NCBI RefSeq assembly: GCF_900187365.1
Contig: NZ_FYDG01000004.1
Location: 248,001-312,000 of the forward strand
DNA from: Rhodoblastus acidophilus
GTDB lineage: Bacteria; Pseudomonadota; Alphaproteobacteria; Rhizobiales; Beijerinckiaceae
DNA: 64,000 nt
Direction of reading: 5' to 3'
Under the pieces are notes generated by a model that saw only the letters and a program-made list of their open reading frames with translations, did no database searches and was not told the origin of the DNA. Within the stretch, counting starts at the first letter, position 1. Every line of letters starts with the position of its first letter. Of the stretch, positions 56,304 to 64,000 are shown piece after piece. Both the position numbers and the translations under genes were made by a program.

Positions 56304-56568
56304 GTTTACATCATGGCGAGCGCGCGGATCGGCACACTTTATACCGGCGTGACGTCGAATCTGGCCCGACGGGGGGGCGGGCGCGAAAGCCGGGTTTGCG
56401 CGACGGTACGGCTGCAAGTTGCTGGTGTTTTATGAGTTCCATGAACTGATAACCGACGCGATCGCGCGAGAAAAGCAGATCAAGGCCGGCAGCCAGGCGA
56501 AAAAACTGGCGCTGATCGAAGGCATGAATCCCGGTTGGAAGGATTTATATGAAGACCTGTACGGCTGA
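56304..56568 (+). pseudogene. frameshifted GIY-YIG nuclease domain protein
   Basis: Bases 56304-56372 read VYIMASARIGTLYTGVTSNL followed by ARR, the GIY-YIG first half. After the G-run at 56370-56380 the frame changes and 56380-56568 reads AGAKAGFARRYGCKLLVFYE then EFHELITDAIAREKQIK, ending NPGWKDLYEDLYG and a stop. Together they make one YhbQ-like domain lacking about 4-5 residues and one reading frame. No start codon is in frame with the first part, and its expected N-terminus overlaps queF. So the gene is broken in at least one place. Confidence 0.75.
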
Positions 56569-56607
56569 CGTGTTGCAGCACGATAGACCGTTCACTCCCC
56601 CATCCTT

Positions 56608-56738
56608 CCACCGTCATTGCGAGCGAGGCAATCCCGGTCCATCCACCTACTGAAAGCCTGTTGTATTCGCTCGATCTTATAACATTCGCCGCTTGCGGGA
56701 TTTCTGGATCGCTTCGCTCCGCTTGCAATGGCGGCCCA
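56608..56738. repeat. REP-like inverted repeat of rhizobial type
   Basis: cgtcattgcgagcgaggcaa (left arm, 56612-56631) and ggatcgcttcgctccgcttgcaatgg (right arm, about 56707-56732) are imperfect inverted repeats. The same words form a widespread REP-type element in rhizobial genomes. No coding frame crosses it. Confidence 0.7.
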
Positions 56739-56774
56739 GAGGTGGCGTAGCAGCTTGAACGATCCGCTCTCGCC

Positions 56775-57518
56775 TCACAGCCTGTGCCGTAGCGCCGTCT
56801 CCTCCAGCAGCGCCGCAACGTCCTTCTCTGCGGAAGCCAGCGCCTCGGCGTCCTTGCAGCGCAGCACGATCTGGTTGACGAACCGGCCGTCCTGCAGGCG
56901 CGGATAGGAGCCGATCGACACGCTCGGATGCTTCTTCGCCAGCGCGCCCAAACCCTCGCCGTACGCGCCCTCCGGCAGGCCGTGGGCGTCGAGCGTGGCC
57001 GAAATCATCGGCGTCCCGCGCGTCAGCTTGGGCGCGACGCCGTCCAGCATCGCCTGCATGATGAACGGCACGCCCGCCATCACGATCACATTGCCGATCC
57101 AGAACCCCGGCGCCTTGGACACCGGATTCTCCACCAGCTCCGCGCCATGGGGGATGCGCGCCATGCGGCGGCGGGCGGCGTTCAAATCCTCGGGCTTGAT
57201 CCGCTCCAGCAGCAGTTTTACCGCACGGGGGTCTTCCGAAATCTCCACGCCGAACGCCTTGGCCACCGCGTCCGCCGTAATGTCGTCGTGGGTCGGGCCG
57301 ATGCCGCCGGTGGTGAACAGGTAATCGTATTTCTCGCGCAGAGCGTTGATCGCCGCGACGATCTCGTCTTCCTCGTCCCCCACCACGCGGATTTCGCGGG
57401 TATCCACGCCGATCTGCGTGAGATAATGCGCGATATAGCCGCTGTTGGCGTCTTTCGTGCGGCCTGACAGGATTTCGTCGCCGATCACCAGCACGGCCGC
57501 CGTCACGTGTTCGCTCAT
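56775..57518 (-). CDS. CinA N-terminal/MoaB-type molybdopterin-binding domain protein
   Basis: A 247-residue protein, TAAVLVIGDEILSGRTKDAN, LFTTGGIGPTHDDITADAV and NPVSKAPGFWIGNVIVMAGVP are the COG1058 signatures. It lacks the C-terminal amidase domain of full CinA. Members are linked to pyridine nucleotide or molybdopterin chemistry. Its ATG overlaps the stop of the FkbM gene by 4 bases. Confidence 0.85.
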   Translation of the reverse strand: MSEHVTAAVLVIGDEILSGRTKDANSGYIAHYLTQIGVDTREIRVVGDEEDEIVAAINALREKYDYLFTTGGIGPTHDDITADAVAKAFGVEISEDPRAVKLLLERIKPEDLNAARRRMARIPHGAELVENPVSKAPGFWIGNVIVMAGVPFIMQAMLDGVAPKLTRGTPMISATLDAHGLPEGAYGEGLGALAKKHPSVSIGSYPRLQDGRFVNQIVLRCKDAEALASAEKDVAALLEETALRHRL

Positions 57519-58369
57519 GAATCATCTCGCTGATAGAAAAGATAGGATCGGCTGCGCCCGATTTTCTTGTAGCCGCGCGAATCGAGCAGTCCCCGCAGGT
57601 CGGCGTCCCACTTGCCCGGCGAAAACGCCAGAACCAGCGCGCGCGGCCACAAATGCTTCGGCTCCTGGGTGAGAAACGGCTCCAGCGCCAAATCCTCGGC
57701 GCCCTCGATGTCGAGCTTCAACAGGTCGATGGCCTGAAAGCCCTCCTCGCGGGCCAGCGTCGCCAGCGAACGCGCGGCCACCCGGATCTGGCCGCCGCCG
57801 CCCTCGACATTGACCATGCGAATCGAGCTTTCCGACAAGTCATAGGGGTTGAAGAACAGCACCGCCTCGGCTTCGGCGTCGGCCACGGCGCAGTCCAGCG
57901 CCTTGACGGAGGGCACGTCGTTCTGGCGCAGGTTGAACACCATGCGCTCGAACAGGGTCGGATTGGCCTCGACCGCCAGGATTCGGGCGCCCGGCCCCGC
58001 GCGCAGGGCGACCATCAGGCTGGTCGCGCCGCAGCCGGCGCCAATGTCCACGAAGTTCATTTCCGAGCGGATCTGCGCCGCGACAAAAGCGCGCTCGTCG
58101 CGGTCGACATATTGCGGGGTGAACAGCAGCCGCTTCTCGCAGGCGTCGTTATAAGGATAGAGCCGCATATGCGCGGCGAGCGGCTCGACCGTCACATCCA
58201 TCGGCGCGGCCCGCAGCCGCCGCAGCCCGATTCCGCGCGCGATCAGCGCGGCGCGCTGCGCCAGCCAATGCGTGCCGGCGTTCTGGGTGAAATCCAGCAG
58301 CCGCCGCATCAAGCCGCGCGGGCGGTAGGCGCCGAAAGGCGAACTGTCATTTTTTGACGCGGCCAACAT
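57515..58369 (-). CDS. FkbM family methyltransferase
   Basis: A 284-residue protein with a class I SAM-dependent methyltransferase domain: NFVDIGAGCGATSLMVAL near residue 105, ILAVEANPTLFERMVFNL, and DLLKLDIEGAEDLALEPF, the FkbM motif. Such enzymes O-methylate sugars or polyketides. The N-terminal 60 residues are basic. It shares an operon with the CinA-type gene (4-base overlap) and is divergent from map. Confidence 0.85.
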   Translation of the reverse strand: MLAASKNDSSPFGAYRPRGLMRRLLDFTQNAGTHWLAQRAALIARGIGLRRLRAAPMDVTVEPLAAHMRLYPYNDACEKRLLFTPQYVDRDERAFVAAQIRSEMNFVDIGAGCGATSLMVALRAGPGARILAVEANPTLFERMVFNLRQNDVPSVKALDCAVADAEAEAVLFFNPYDLSESSIRMVNVEGGGGQIRVAARSLATLAREEGFQAIDLLKLDIEGAEDLALEPFLTQEPKHLWPRALVLAFSPGKWDADLRGLLDSRGYKKIGRSRSYLFYQRDDS

Positions 58370-58510
58370 GCGTCTGTTCTAGCAGCCGAACCGGCCAAGT
58401 CCAACCGCAACGCGTTCCCCACGGCCTTGCGCGCTCCGGCAAAACGTCTAAATCTGGCGCAAGACGAACAGAACAAGACGAACAGACGCGGCGACGCCGC
58501 TGGAGTCCCC

Positions 58511-59341
58511 ATGACCTTTATCGAAGCCGAAGCCGAACCCCGGCGCAAGAGCGGCCAGATCCGCCTGCATGGACCGGAGGCCTTCGAGGGCATGCGCAAT
58601 GCGGGCCGCTTGGCCGCCGAGGCGCTCGACCTGATGGCCGAAGCCGCCAAGCCCGGCGCCACCACCAACGCGCTCGACAAGCTCGCCTATGAATACGCCA
58701 TGGACCACGGCGCCTATCCGGCGCCGCTCGATTACCGCGGCTATCGCAAGTCGATCTGCACCTCGATCAACCATGTCGTGTGCCACGGCATTCCCGACGA
58801 CAAGCCGCTGCGCGACGGCGACGTCGTCAATATCGACGTCACCTACATTCTCGACGGCTGGCACGGCGATTCGAGCCGCATGTACTGCATCGGCGAGGTT
58901 CCGCGCCGGGCGCAGCGGCTGATCGAAGTCACGTATGAGGCGCTGATGCGCGGCATCGCCGTGGTGCGGCCCGGCGCCACCACCGGCGACATCGGCCACG
59001 CCATCCAGACCTTCGCGGAGGGCGAACGCTGCTCGGTGGTGCGGGAATTCTGCGGCCACGGCCTGGGCCGGCTGTTCCACGACGAACCCAACATCCTGCA
59101 CTACGGGGAGAAGGGCCAGGGCGTGCCGCTGCGCGAGGGCATGTTCTTCACCATCGAGCCGATGATCAACCTCGGCAAGGCGCCGGTGAAGATCCTGTCC
59201 GACGGCTGGACCGCCGTCACCCGCGACCGCTCGCTGTCCGCGCAGTTCGAGCACGCCATCGGCGTGACCGCCGAGGGCTGCGAGATTTTCACCCTCTCGC
59301 CCAAGGGATTGAACTGCCCGCCCTATGAGGCCGCAGGATGA
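58511..59341 (+). CDS. map: methionine aminopeptidase, type I
   Basis: A 276-residue enzyme. Metal ligands are seen in [20 protein letters not shown] (two Asp), [15 protein letters not shown] (His), FTIEPMIN (Glu) and QFEHAIGV (Glu). It removes the initiator Met from new proteins. The N-terminal SH3-like extension of some alphaproteobacterial forms is absent; [15 protein letters not shown] fits the type Ia. radC overlaps its stop by 4 bases. Confidence 0.95.
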   Translation: MTFIEAEAEPRRKSGQIRLHGPEAFEGMRNAGRLAAEALDLMAEAAKPGATTNALDKLAYEYAMDHGAYPAPLDYRGYRKSICTSINHVVCHGIPDDKPLRDGDVVNIDVTYILDGWHGDSSRMYCIGEVPRRAQRLIEVTYEALMRGIAVVRPGATTGDIGHAIQTFAEGERCSVVREFCGHGLGRLFHDEPNILHYGEKGQGVPLREGMFFTIEPMINLGKAPVKILSDGWTAVTRDRSLSAQFEHAIGVTAEGCEIFTLSPKGLNCPPYEAAG

Positions 59342-60030
59342 GCGAGGGTCCGGCGCCAGACAATCTGAACGCCGGGCATCGCGAGCGCCTGCGCGAGCGT
59401 TTCCTTCAGGGCGGGGCCGACGCCCTGCCCGACTACGAATTGCTGGAATTGCTGCTGTTTCGCGCCATTCCCCGACGCGACGTCAAGCCGATCGCCAAGG
59501 CGCTGCTGCAGCGGTTCGGTTCGTTCGCCGAAGTGATCGCCGCCGCGCCGGCTCGGCTCAAGGAAGTGGACTATGTCGGCGATTCCGTGGTCGCGGAGCT
59601 GAAGATCGTCGAGGCGGCCGCGCTGCGGCTGTCGCGCGAGAGCATGAAGAAAAAGCTCACGCTCGGGTCGTTCGCGCAGGTGCTGGACTATTGCCGCTCG
59701 GCCATGGCGTTCCGTGAGACCGAGGAATTCCGTGTGCTGTTCCTCGACAAGAAGAACGGCTTGCTGGCCGACGAAGTGCAGGGCCGCGGCACGGTGGACC
59801 ACACCCCGGTCTATCCGCGCGAGATCGTGCGGCGCGCGCTGGAGCTGAACGCCAGCGCGGTGATCCTGGTGCATAACCACCCTTCCGGCGATCCCACCCC
59901 GTCGCAGGCCGACATCATGATGACGGACACCATCGTCAGCGTCGCCAAGCCGCTCGGCGTCTCCGTTCACGACCACCTGATCATCGGCCGCAACGGCCAC
60001 GCGAGTTTTCGCGCGCTCAAATTGTTCTGA
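59338..60030 (+). CDS. radC: RadC (JAB/MPN domain) protein
   Basis: A 230-residue protein. N-terminal helix-hairpin-helix-like region ([21 protein letters not shown]), and a JAB1/MPN domain with [18 protein letters not shown], the zinc His motif, ending [12 protein letters not shown]. Its role is unclear in spite of the name, which comes from an old mapping error. The ATG overlaps the map stop (ATGA), the conserved map-radC order. Confidence 0.93.
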   Translation: MSEGPAPDNLNAGHRERLRERFLQGGADALPDYELLELLLFRAIPRRDVKPIAKALLQRFGSFAEVIAAAPARLKEVDYVGDSVVAELKIVEAAALRLSRESMKKKLTLGSFAQVLDYCRSAMAFRETEEFRVLFLDKKNGLLADEVQGRGTVDHTPVYPREIVRRALELNASAVILVHNHPSGDPTPSQADIMMTDTIVSVAKPLGVSVHDHLIIGRNGHASFRALKLF

Positions 60031-60036
60031 GGCCTC

Positions 60037-60819
60037 ATGTCCCGCATGCAGATCGGCGCCCGCGAGGTGAATTTCCAACTGTCCGGACCGGAGGACGCGC
60101 CGGTCCTGATTCTGGCGCATCCGCTCGGCGCCAGCTTGAACGTCTGGGAGCAGGTCTCCGCCGACTTGCGCGACCGGCTGCAAATTCTCGCCTTTGACGC
60201 GCGCGGGCACGGCGGCAGCTGGAAACCGCAAGGCCCCTATTCTCTCGACGATCTCGGCGGCGACCTGCTGCGCCTGCTCGACGCGCTGGCCATCGAGCGG
60301 GCGCATTTCTGCGGCCTGTCGATGGGCGGGCTGATCGGGCAATGGCTGCTGGTTCATGCGCCGCGCAAGCTGAACAAGCTGATTCTCGCCAATACGGCGG
60401 CGCATCTGCCGGACGCCGCCGCCTGGGACGCGCGCATCGCGGCGGTGGCGGAAGCGGGCGTCGCGGCGCTGACGCCGTCGATCCTGCCGCGCTGGTTGAG
60501 CGCGCCCTTCCGCGAGGCGCATCCCGAAGTGGCGGCGGCGATCGCCGCCCAACTCGACGGCTGCGACGCCGGCGGTTACTCCGGCTGCTGCGCCGCGCTG
60601 AAAGACGCCGATTTCCGCGAGATTCTGCCGGTCGCGGCGCAGGCGGCGGAAAAGGACATTCTCGTCGTCGTCGGCGAGGCCGACGGCTCGACGCCCCCCT
60701 CGATGGGCGAGGCGCTGGCCGCCGCCTGCGGCGCGCGCGTCGCGCGTCTGGAGGCGGCGCATCTCTCCTGCGTCGAGGACGCGCCGGGTTTCGCGGCGCT
60801 GCTGCGCGACTTTCTCTGA
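60037..60819 (+). CDS. alpha/beta hydrolase, 3-oxoadipate enol-lactonase-like
   Basis: A 260-residue serine hydrolase: LILAHPLGASLNVWEQV, the nucleophile elbow GLSMGGLIGQW, a C-terminal VVVGEADGSTPPS with the acid residue and RLEAAHLSCVEDAPGFAALL with the His. The PcaD-like pattern is clear, but no other beta-ketoadipate genes are present, so the substrate is open. It starts 6 bases after the radC stop. Confidence 0.85.
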   Translation: MSRMQIGAREVNFQLSGPEDAPVLILAHPLGASLNVWEQVSADLRDRLQILAFDARGHGGSWKPQGPYSLDDLGGDLLRLLDALAIERAHFCGLSMGGLIGQWLLVHAPRKLNKLILANTAAHLPDAAAWDARIAAVAEAGVAALTPSILPRWLSAPFREAHPEVAAAIAAQLDGCDAGGYSGCCAALKDADFREILPVAAQAAEKDILVVVGEADGSTPPSMGEALAAACGARVARLEAAHLSCVEDAPGFAALLRDFL

Positions 60820-60845
60820 TCGCGCGGCGCCCGCCGCCAAAAAAA

Positions 60846-61229
60846 TCAGCCGTTGAGTTCGCGCAGGGCGCCCAGCGCCTCGGCGAGCGCCTCCTGCAAC
60901 TGGCGCGAGTCCATCGCCCGCATCAGGCCGGCGCGGGCGCTGTGTTCGTAGTTTTCCGCCGCCTTGGCCACGGCGAAGGCGCCGACCGCCCGCGCGGAGC
61001 CTTTCAGCTTATGCGCCAGATCGGCGCGGATGGAGTGATCCGAACCCGATTCCAGCGTCGTCAGCTTGCCTCCGATATGGTTGGCCTGGCGTTCGAACAG
61101 CGCGAGCACCTCATGCTCCAGCGCGCGATCGCCCATGGTCTGGCGCGAGAGATGCACAAGATCGAAGGGGCAGGACGGAGGCGGTCGGTTCTGTTCATCA
61201 TGCGCAAGACTCATCGCCGTAACCGCCAT
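60846..61229 (-). CDS. HPt domain phosphotransfer protein
   Basis: A 127-residue four-helix bundle with IRADLAHKLKGSARAVGAF; His73 in HKLKG is the phosphorylation site. There is no kinase or receiver domain. It could shuttle phosphate between a histidine kinase and a response regulator. gggag stands before the ATG. It is divergent from the giant coiled-coil gene; in rhizobia, HPt-domain genes neighbour that kind of gene, which suggests a link to polar growth or the cell cycle (inference). Confidence 0.85.
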   Translation of the reverse strand: MAVTAMSLAHDEQNRPPPSCPFDLVHLSRQTMGDRALEHEVLALFERQANHIGGKLTTLESGSDHSIRADLAHKLKGSARAVGAFAVAKAAENYEHSARAGLMRAMDSRQLQEALAEALGALRELNG

Positions 61230-61563
61230 GTTCAACTCCCAAATGACGCGAATTCGGCGCCAAAGGCGCCCTGGACCGCTAGAAACTTTCGCGAGAAAGG
61301 ACGCATTAAGTACGATCCACAGATTTCCAAGCGCGTTAACGTGACCGTTAAAACTTGATAAAAGCCTTATTTTCCAGCGTGGAGTGCGGCTTTCGCGCAA
61401 CGTGGTGAATGTTCCGTTAACGACGTTTTGAAATCCGTGAACTGCTCAGGTTTTCAAGCGATGCGCCGCAGCGTAGAGTGCGGCTTGGTTAACTGCCGCA
61501 ATCCGCGCGTCCTCACCGTCGCGCGGGCAGGGAGAGTGCGGCGGATTTTAAAAGGTTAGTTTC
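61230..61563. other. intergenic region between the HPt gene and the giant coiled-coil gene
   Basis: No gene was found. The word agtgcggc occurs three times (about 61383, 61479 and 61533) in plus orientation. A TTAA-N8-TTAA pair at 61336-61351 resembles, but does not match, the N7 spacing of CtrA sites. The promoters of both divergent genes must lie here. Confidence 0.5.
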
Positions 61564-64000
61564 ATGTCCAATCCCAGCACGGCTCAGGATCCGGCGGCGG
61601 CGGCCCTCACGGCGATAGAGGACGCGCTCAAGCTGCAACCCGAACCCGATGGCGCGCAAGACGCCAAGCCGGCGGCCGAGGCCAAGGAGCCTGCCAAGCT
61701 GGAGTTCGGACTGCCCACGCCGCGACCGCTCGAACCGCGCGCCGAAGCCGCGGACGACCGAGGCCGACCCGATTCTGAACGCGCGCCCCTGTCGCCGGGC
61801 AGCGCCCCCGCCAACGACGACCGAGCCTCCGTCGGCCAATTGCTGCAGAGCATGCAGGTCAAGCCCGATTCGACCTCGATCACCGTCGCCGTGCTGGCCT
61901 CCGCGCTCTGGGCGGGCTTGTGGATCGGCTACGCCATCTTCACCCGGGGAGAGGTGTTCGCGGGCAATGTGTTCAATCCCGCCGCCGCCCTGGCCGTGTT
62001 CGCGCTGATCGGGCCGGTCGTCTTCTTCATCGCCATGGGACTGGTGCTGCGCCGGTCGCAGGAAATGCGCCTGACCGCCCGCTCGATGGCTGAGGCGGCG
62101 ATTCGCCTCGCCGAACCGGAAACTTTCGCCACCGAGCATGTGGTGACCCTGAGCCAGGCCATTCGCCGCGAAGTCGCTTCGATGGGCGACGGCATCGAGC
62201 GCGCCCTGTCCCGCGCCAGCGAACTGGAGACGATGGTCCGCTCCGAAGTCGCCTCGCTGGAGCGCACCTATGGCGAGAACGAGCGCCGCATCCGCGTGCT
62301 GCTCAATGAATTGTCGAGCGAGCGCGAATCCATCGTCGTTAACGCCGACCGCGTCTCCACCGCCCTGACTTCGGCGCAGACCGCGCTGACCAGCGAACTG
62401 GAGAACGCCACGGCGGCGCTGACCGCCCTGCTCGACCAGACCGGCGACCGCATCGGCGGCGCGCTGGAGACGCGCGGACAGGACGTGCAGAACGCTTTCG
62501 CCGAATCGGGCGAGAAGCTGATGGCGGATCTGGAAATGCGCGCCCAGTCCCTGCTGCGGAGATTCCAGGAGTACGGGACGGAGACGACGCAGGCGATCGA
62601 CGCGCGCTCGAACGCCGCCGACTCCGCCCTGCGCCAGGTTTCGGAGGATTTCCTCGCCCGGATTCACGAAAAGACCGGCCTGCTCGCCAGCGAGCTGAAC
62701 GCGCATGGCGAACGGCTCGCCGAGCTGGTCGGGTCGCGTGGCGGCGAATTCGCCGCCGCCAGCCAGGCGGCGCTGACCGAGCTGACCGCCCGGGTCGAGG
62801 CCCTGCATGCGGCCGTCGGAGAAACCGCCCAACGGACGGTCGAGGATTTCGGCGCGCATGTCGAGAGCATGGGCCAGACCTATGCGGCGATCAGCGCGCA
62901 GACCGTGGAAGGCGTCGCCGGCCACGCGCAGTCGCTGCGCGACAATTTCGTGGTCGCGGCGGACGAAACCCTCGCCGCCTTCGCCGGCCACACCCAAGCC
63001 TTCAACGAAACCTTCGCCCGCGCCGCCGGCGAGACCATCGAAGCCGTCGCCGGCCAGACCGAAGCGTTGCGCGCGGCGGTCGACGGCTCCACCCGCGAGG
63101 CGGTGGAAACCATTTCGGCCCGGACCGAGGCGCTGTGCGCCACCGTCGAGGGCTCGACGCGCGGCGTGGCCGACGCCATCCTCGGCCAGACCGAGACCCT
63201 GCGCGGCGCTGTGGAAAGCGCGGCGCGCGAAGCCGCCGAAACCATTTCGACCCGGACCGAGACGCTATGCGCCACGGTGGACGGCGCGACCCGCGCGGCC
63301 GCCGAGACCATTGTCGTGCAGACCGAGGCGTTGCGCGCCTCCGTTGACGGCTCGACCCGCGAAGCCGCCGAATTGCTGGCGGCCCGCACCGAGGCGCTGC
63401 GCGCCGCCGTCGACAGCTCGACGCGCGACGCCGCCGAGACCCTCGCCGCCAAGACCGACGAGCTGAACACGCATTTCGCGCGGGTGTCGGCCGAAACCGC
63501 GAACACCCTCTCCGCCCAGACCGGACGGATCGAACAGGCGTTCCAGGAGCACGCGCAGCAGATCGAATCGAGCGTCGGCGCCGCCGCCAGCCAGACCCTC
63601 ACCGCCTTCGCCGACCAGACCAACGCGTTCCACGCCCAGTTCGGCGCCGCCGCCGGCGACACGCTGGCGGCCTTCGCCGGCCACGCCGAAGCCTTCCACG
63701 AACAGTTCGGGACCACGGCGCAGCACACGATCGAAGCCATCGCCGGCCATGGCGAGCGGCTCGAACATATGGTCGCCGCCGCGACCCAGGACCAGCTGAC
63801 CGCCCTGGTCAGCCACACCCAAACCTTCCAGGATCAGTTCAACGCCGCCGCGCAGCAAGTGGCGGACAGCCTGGAGAACCGCGGCGAGCTGCTTGGAAAC
63901 ACGGTCGCGTCCGTCGCCCGGTCGTTCGAGGATCAGCTCGGCGCCGCCGCCCAGCAGACGGTGGAGGCGATTTCCGGCCACAGCGAACACCTCGAAGCCA
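61564..64000 (+). CDS. giant membrane-anchored apolipoprotein-like coiled-coil protein, N-terminal part (GPR/RgsE-like)
   Basis: The frame is open from ATG 61564 to the window end (812 residues seen, no stop). Residues 1-100 are Ala/Pro/Glu-rich; two membrane helices lie at 106-126 and 139-162; then a long helical region. From residue 498, six tandem 22-residue repeats of type QTEALRAAVDGSTREAAETI recur exactly, followed by less regular Ala/Thr/His-rich helical repeats (FAGHTQAFNETFARAAGETI-like). This is the plan of the rhizobial growth pole ring protein (GPR, RgsE), about 2000 residues, which organises polar growth. The order with an HPt gene fits. A full-length comparison is not possible in this window. 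Confidence 0.7.
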   Translation, partial: MSNPSTAQDPAAAALTAIEDALKLQPEPDGAQDAKPAAEAKEPAKLEFGLPTPRPLEPRAEAADDRGRPDSERAPLSPGSAPANDDRASVGQLLQSMQVKPDSTSITVAVLASALWAGLWIGYAIFTRGEVFAGNVFNPAAALAVFALIGPVVFFIAMGLVLRRSQEMRLTARSMAEAAIRLAEPETFATEHVVTLSQAIRREVASMGDGIERALSRASELETMVRSEVASLERTYGENERRIRVLLNELSSERESIVVNADRVSTALTSAQTALTSELENATAALTALLDQTGDRIGGALETRGQDVQNAFAESGEKLMADLEMRAQSLLRRFQEYGTETTQAIDARSNAADSALRQVSEDFLARIHEKTGLLASELNAHGERLAELVGSRGGEFAAASQAALTELTARVEALHAAVGETAQRTVEDFGAHVESMGQTYAAISAQTVEGVAGHAQSLRDNFVVAADETLAAFAGHTQAFNETFARAAGETIEAVAGQTEALRAAVDGSTREAVETISARTEALCATVEGSTRGVADAILGQTETLRGAVESAAREAAETISTRTETLCATVDGATRAAAETIVVQTEALRASVDGSTREAAELLAARTEALRAAVDSSTRDAAETLAAKTDELNTHFARVSAETANTLSAQTGRIEQAFQEHAQQIESSVGAAASQTLTAFADQTNAFHAQFGAAAGDTLAAFAGHAEAFHEQFGTTAQHTIEAIAGHGERLEHMVAAATQDQLTALVSHTQTFQDQFNAAAQQVADSLENRGELLGNTVASVARSFEDQLGAAAQQTVEAISGHSEHLEA
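63055..63450 (+). repeat. six tandem 66-bp repeats in the giant coiled-coil gene
   Basis: Six in-frame units of 66 bp (22 residues) follow one another without gaps. The units differ at many bases but keep the helical consensus, so the array is old and under selection. Confidence 0.85.

Noticed and set aside
61336-61351. TTAA-N8-TTAA as a CtrA site
   Set aside because: CtrA boxes use a 7-base spacer; 8 bases puts the halves out of register, so it is only noted.
61513-62997. A 494-codon minus-strand frame opposite the giant coiled-coil gene
   Set aside because: The plus frame from 61564 has membrane helices and exact 22-residue repeats and simply lacks a stop inside the window.

Overview
The window is a GC-rich (about two thirds G+C by eye) chromosomal segment from an alphaproteobacterium, most likely of the Hyphomicrobiales (Rhizobiales). 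The evidence is the iron regulator Irr, a phasin, the eno-ftsB-pdhAB and lipA-coq10 neighbourhood, DUF1491, DUF5076 and DUF6489 genes, and a very long membrane-anchored apolipoprotein-like protein that looks like the growth pole ring protein of polar-growing rhizobia. A family such as Beijerinckiaceae or Methylocystaceae is possible but is only an inference. No phage, integrase, insertion sequence or CRISPR array was seen; most genes are chromosomal housekeeping or conserved accessory genes.

Layout. 1-3.5 kb: end of an outer-membrane barrel gene, an Lrp regulator, a PadR repressor with palindromic operators heading an orphan Rieske protein and a NifX-like protein, and a bacteriohemerythrin. 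3.7-8.7 kb: an unusual pterin-flavoured cluster (RibD-like reductase, Zn-less dehydrogenase, PTPS-like protein that has lost catalytic residues, GT4 glycosyltransferase), with an OpgH-like glucosyltransferase on the opposite strand. 8.8 kb: tRNA-Leu(GAG). 9.1-12.8 kb: a 15-repeat RTX-like protein, a polysaccharide deacetylase and a GH25 lysozyme lipoprotein. 12.8-20 kb: a hairpin-flanked small gene and a Cys-rich protein, an ElyC/YdcF-type protein, rhodanese, GST, FabI, an orphan Fe-S oxidoreductase subunit and the Mrp/ApbC scaffold. 20-24 kb: an acyl-CoA dehydrogenase and acyl-CoA synthetase pair. 24-28 kb: clpA-clpS and a phasin. 28-31 kb: D,D-carboxypeptidase with a SPOR domain, and a membrane J-protein with a start codon overlapping that of DUF1491.

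31.3-34.3 kb holds the most interesting system: an operon of a coiled-coil protein, an OmpA-domain protein with a large cytoplasmic N-terminus, and a Ras-like small GTPase with an altered active site. 34.5-38.9 kb: ccoG, a CopZ-like chaperone and a CopA-type copper ATPase. 39-41.7 kb: thiOSGE under a TPP riboswitch. 41.9-47.2 kb: Irr, a cation/proton antiporter, an exopolysaccharide sugar-phosphate transferase, ModE and a lone Flp pilin. About 850 bp without a recognisable gene follow, containing two terminator-like structures.

48-56 kb is the conserved pyruvate dehydrogenase region (coq10, lipA, DUF5076, pdhB, pdhA, ftsB, ThrE pair, eno), but pdhC and lpd are missing from their usual place, where a rhizobial intergenic repeat now lies. 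56-64 kb: queF, a frameshifted GIY-YIG nuclease remnant, a REP-like repeat, a CinA-type domain protein, FkbM methyltransferase, map-radC, an alpha/beta hydrolase, an HPt protein and the start of the giant coiled-coil protein, which runs off the window end.

Starts were chosen from ribosome binding sites, family length and overlap with neighbours. Function calls rest on motifs read by eye; no database search was run.
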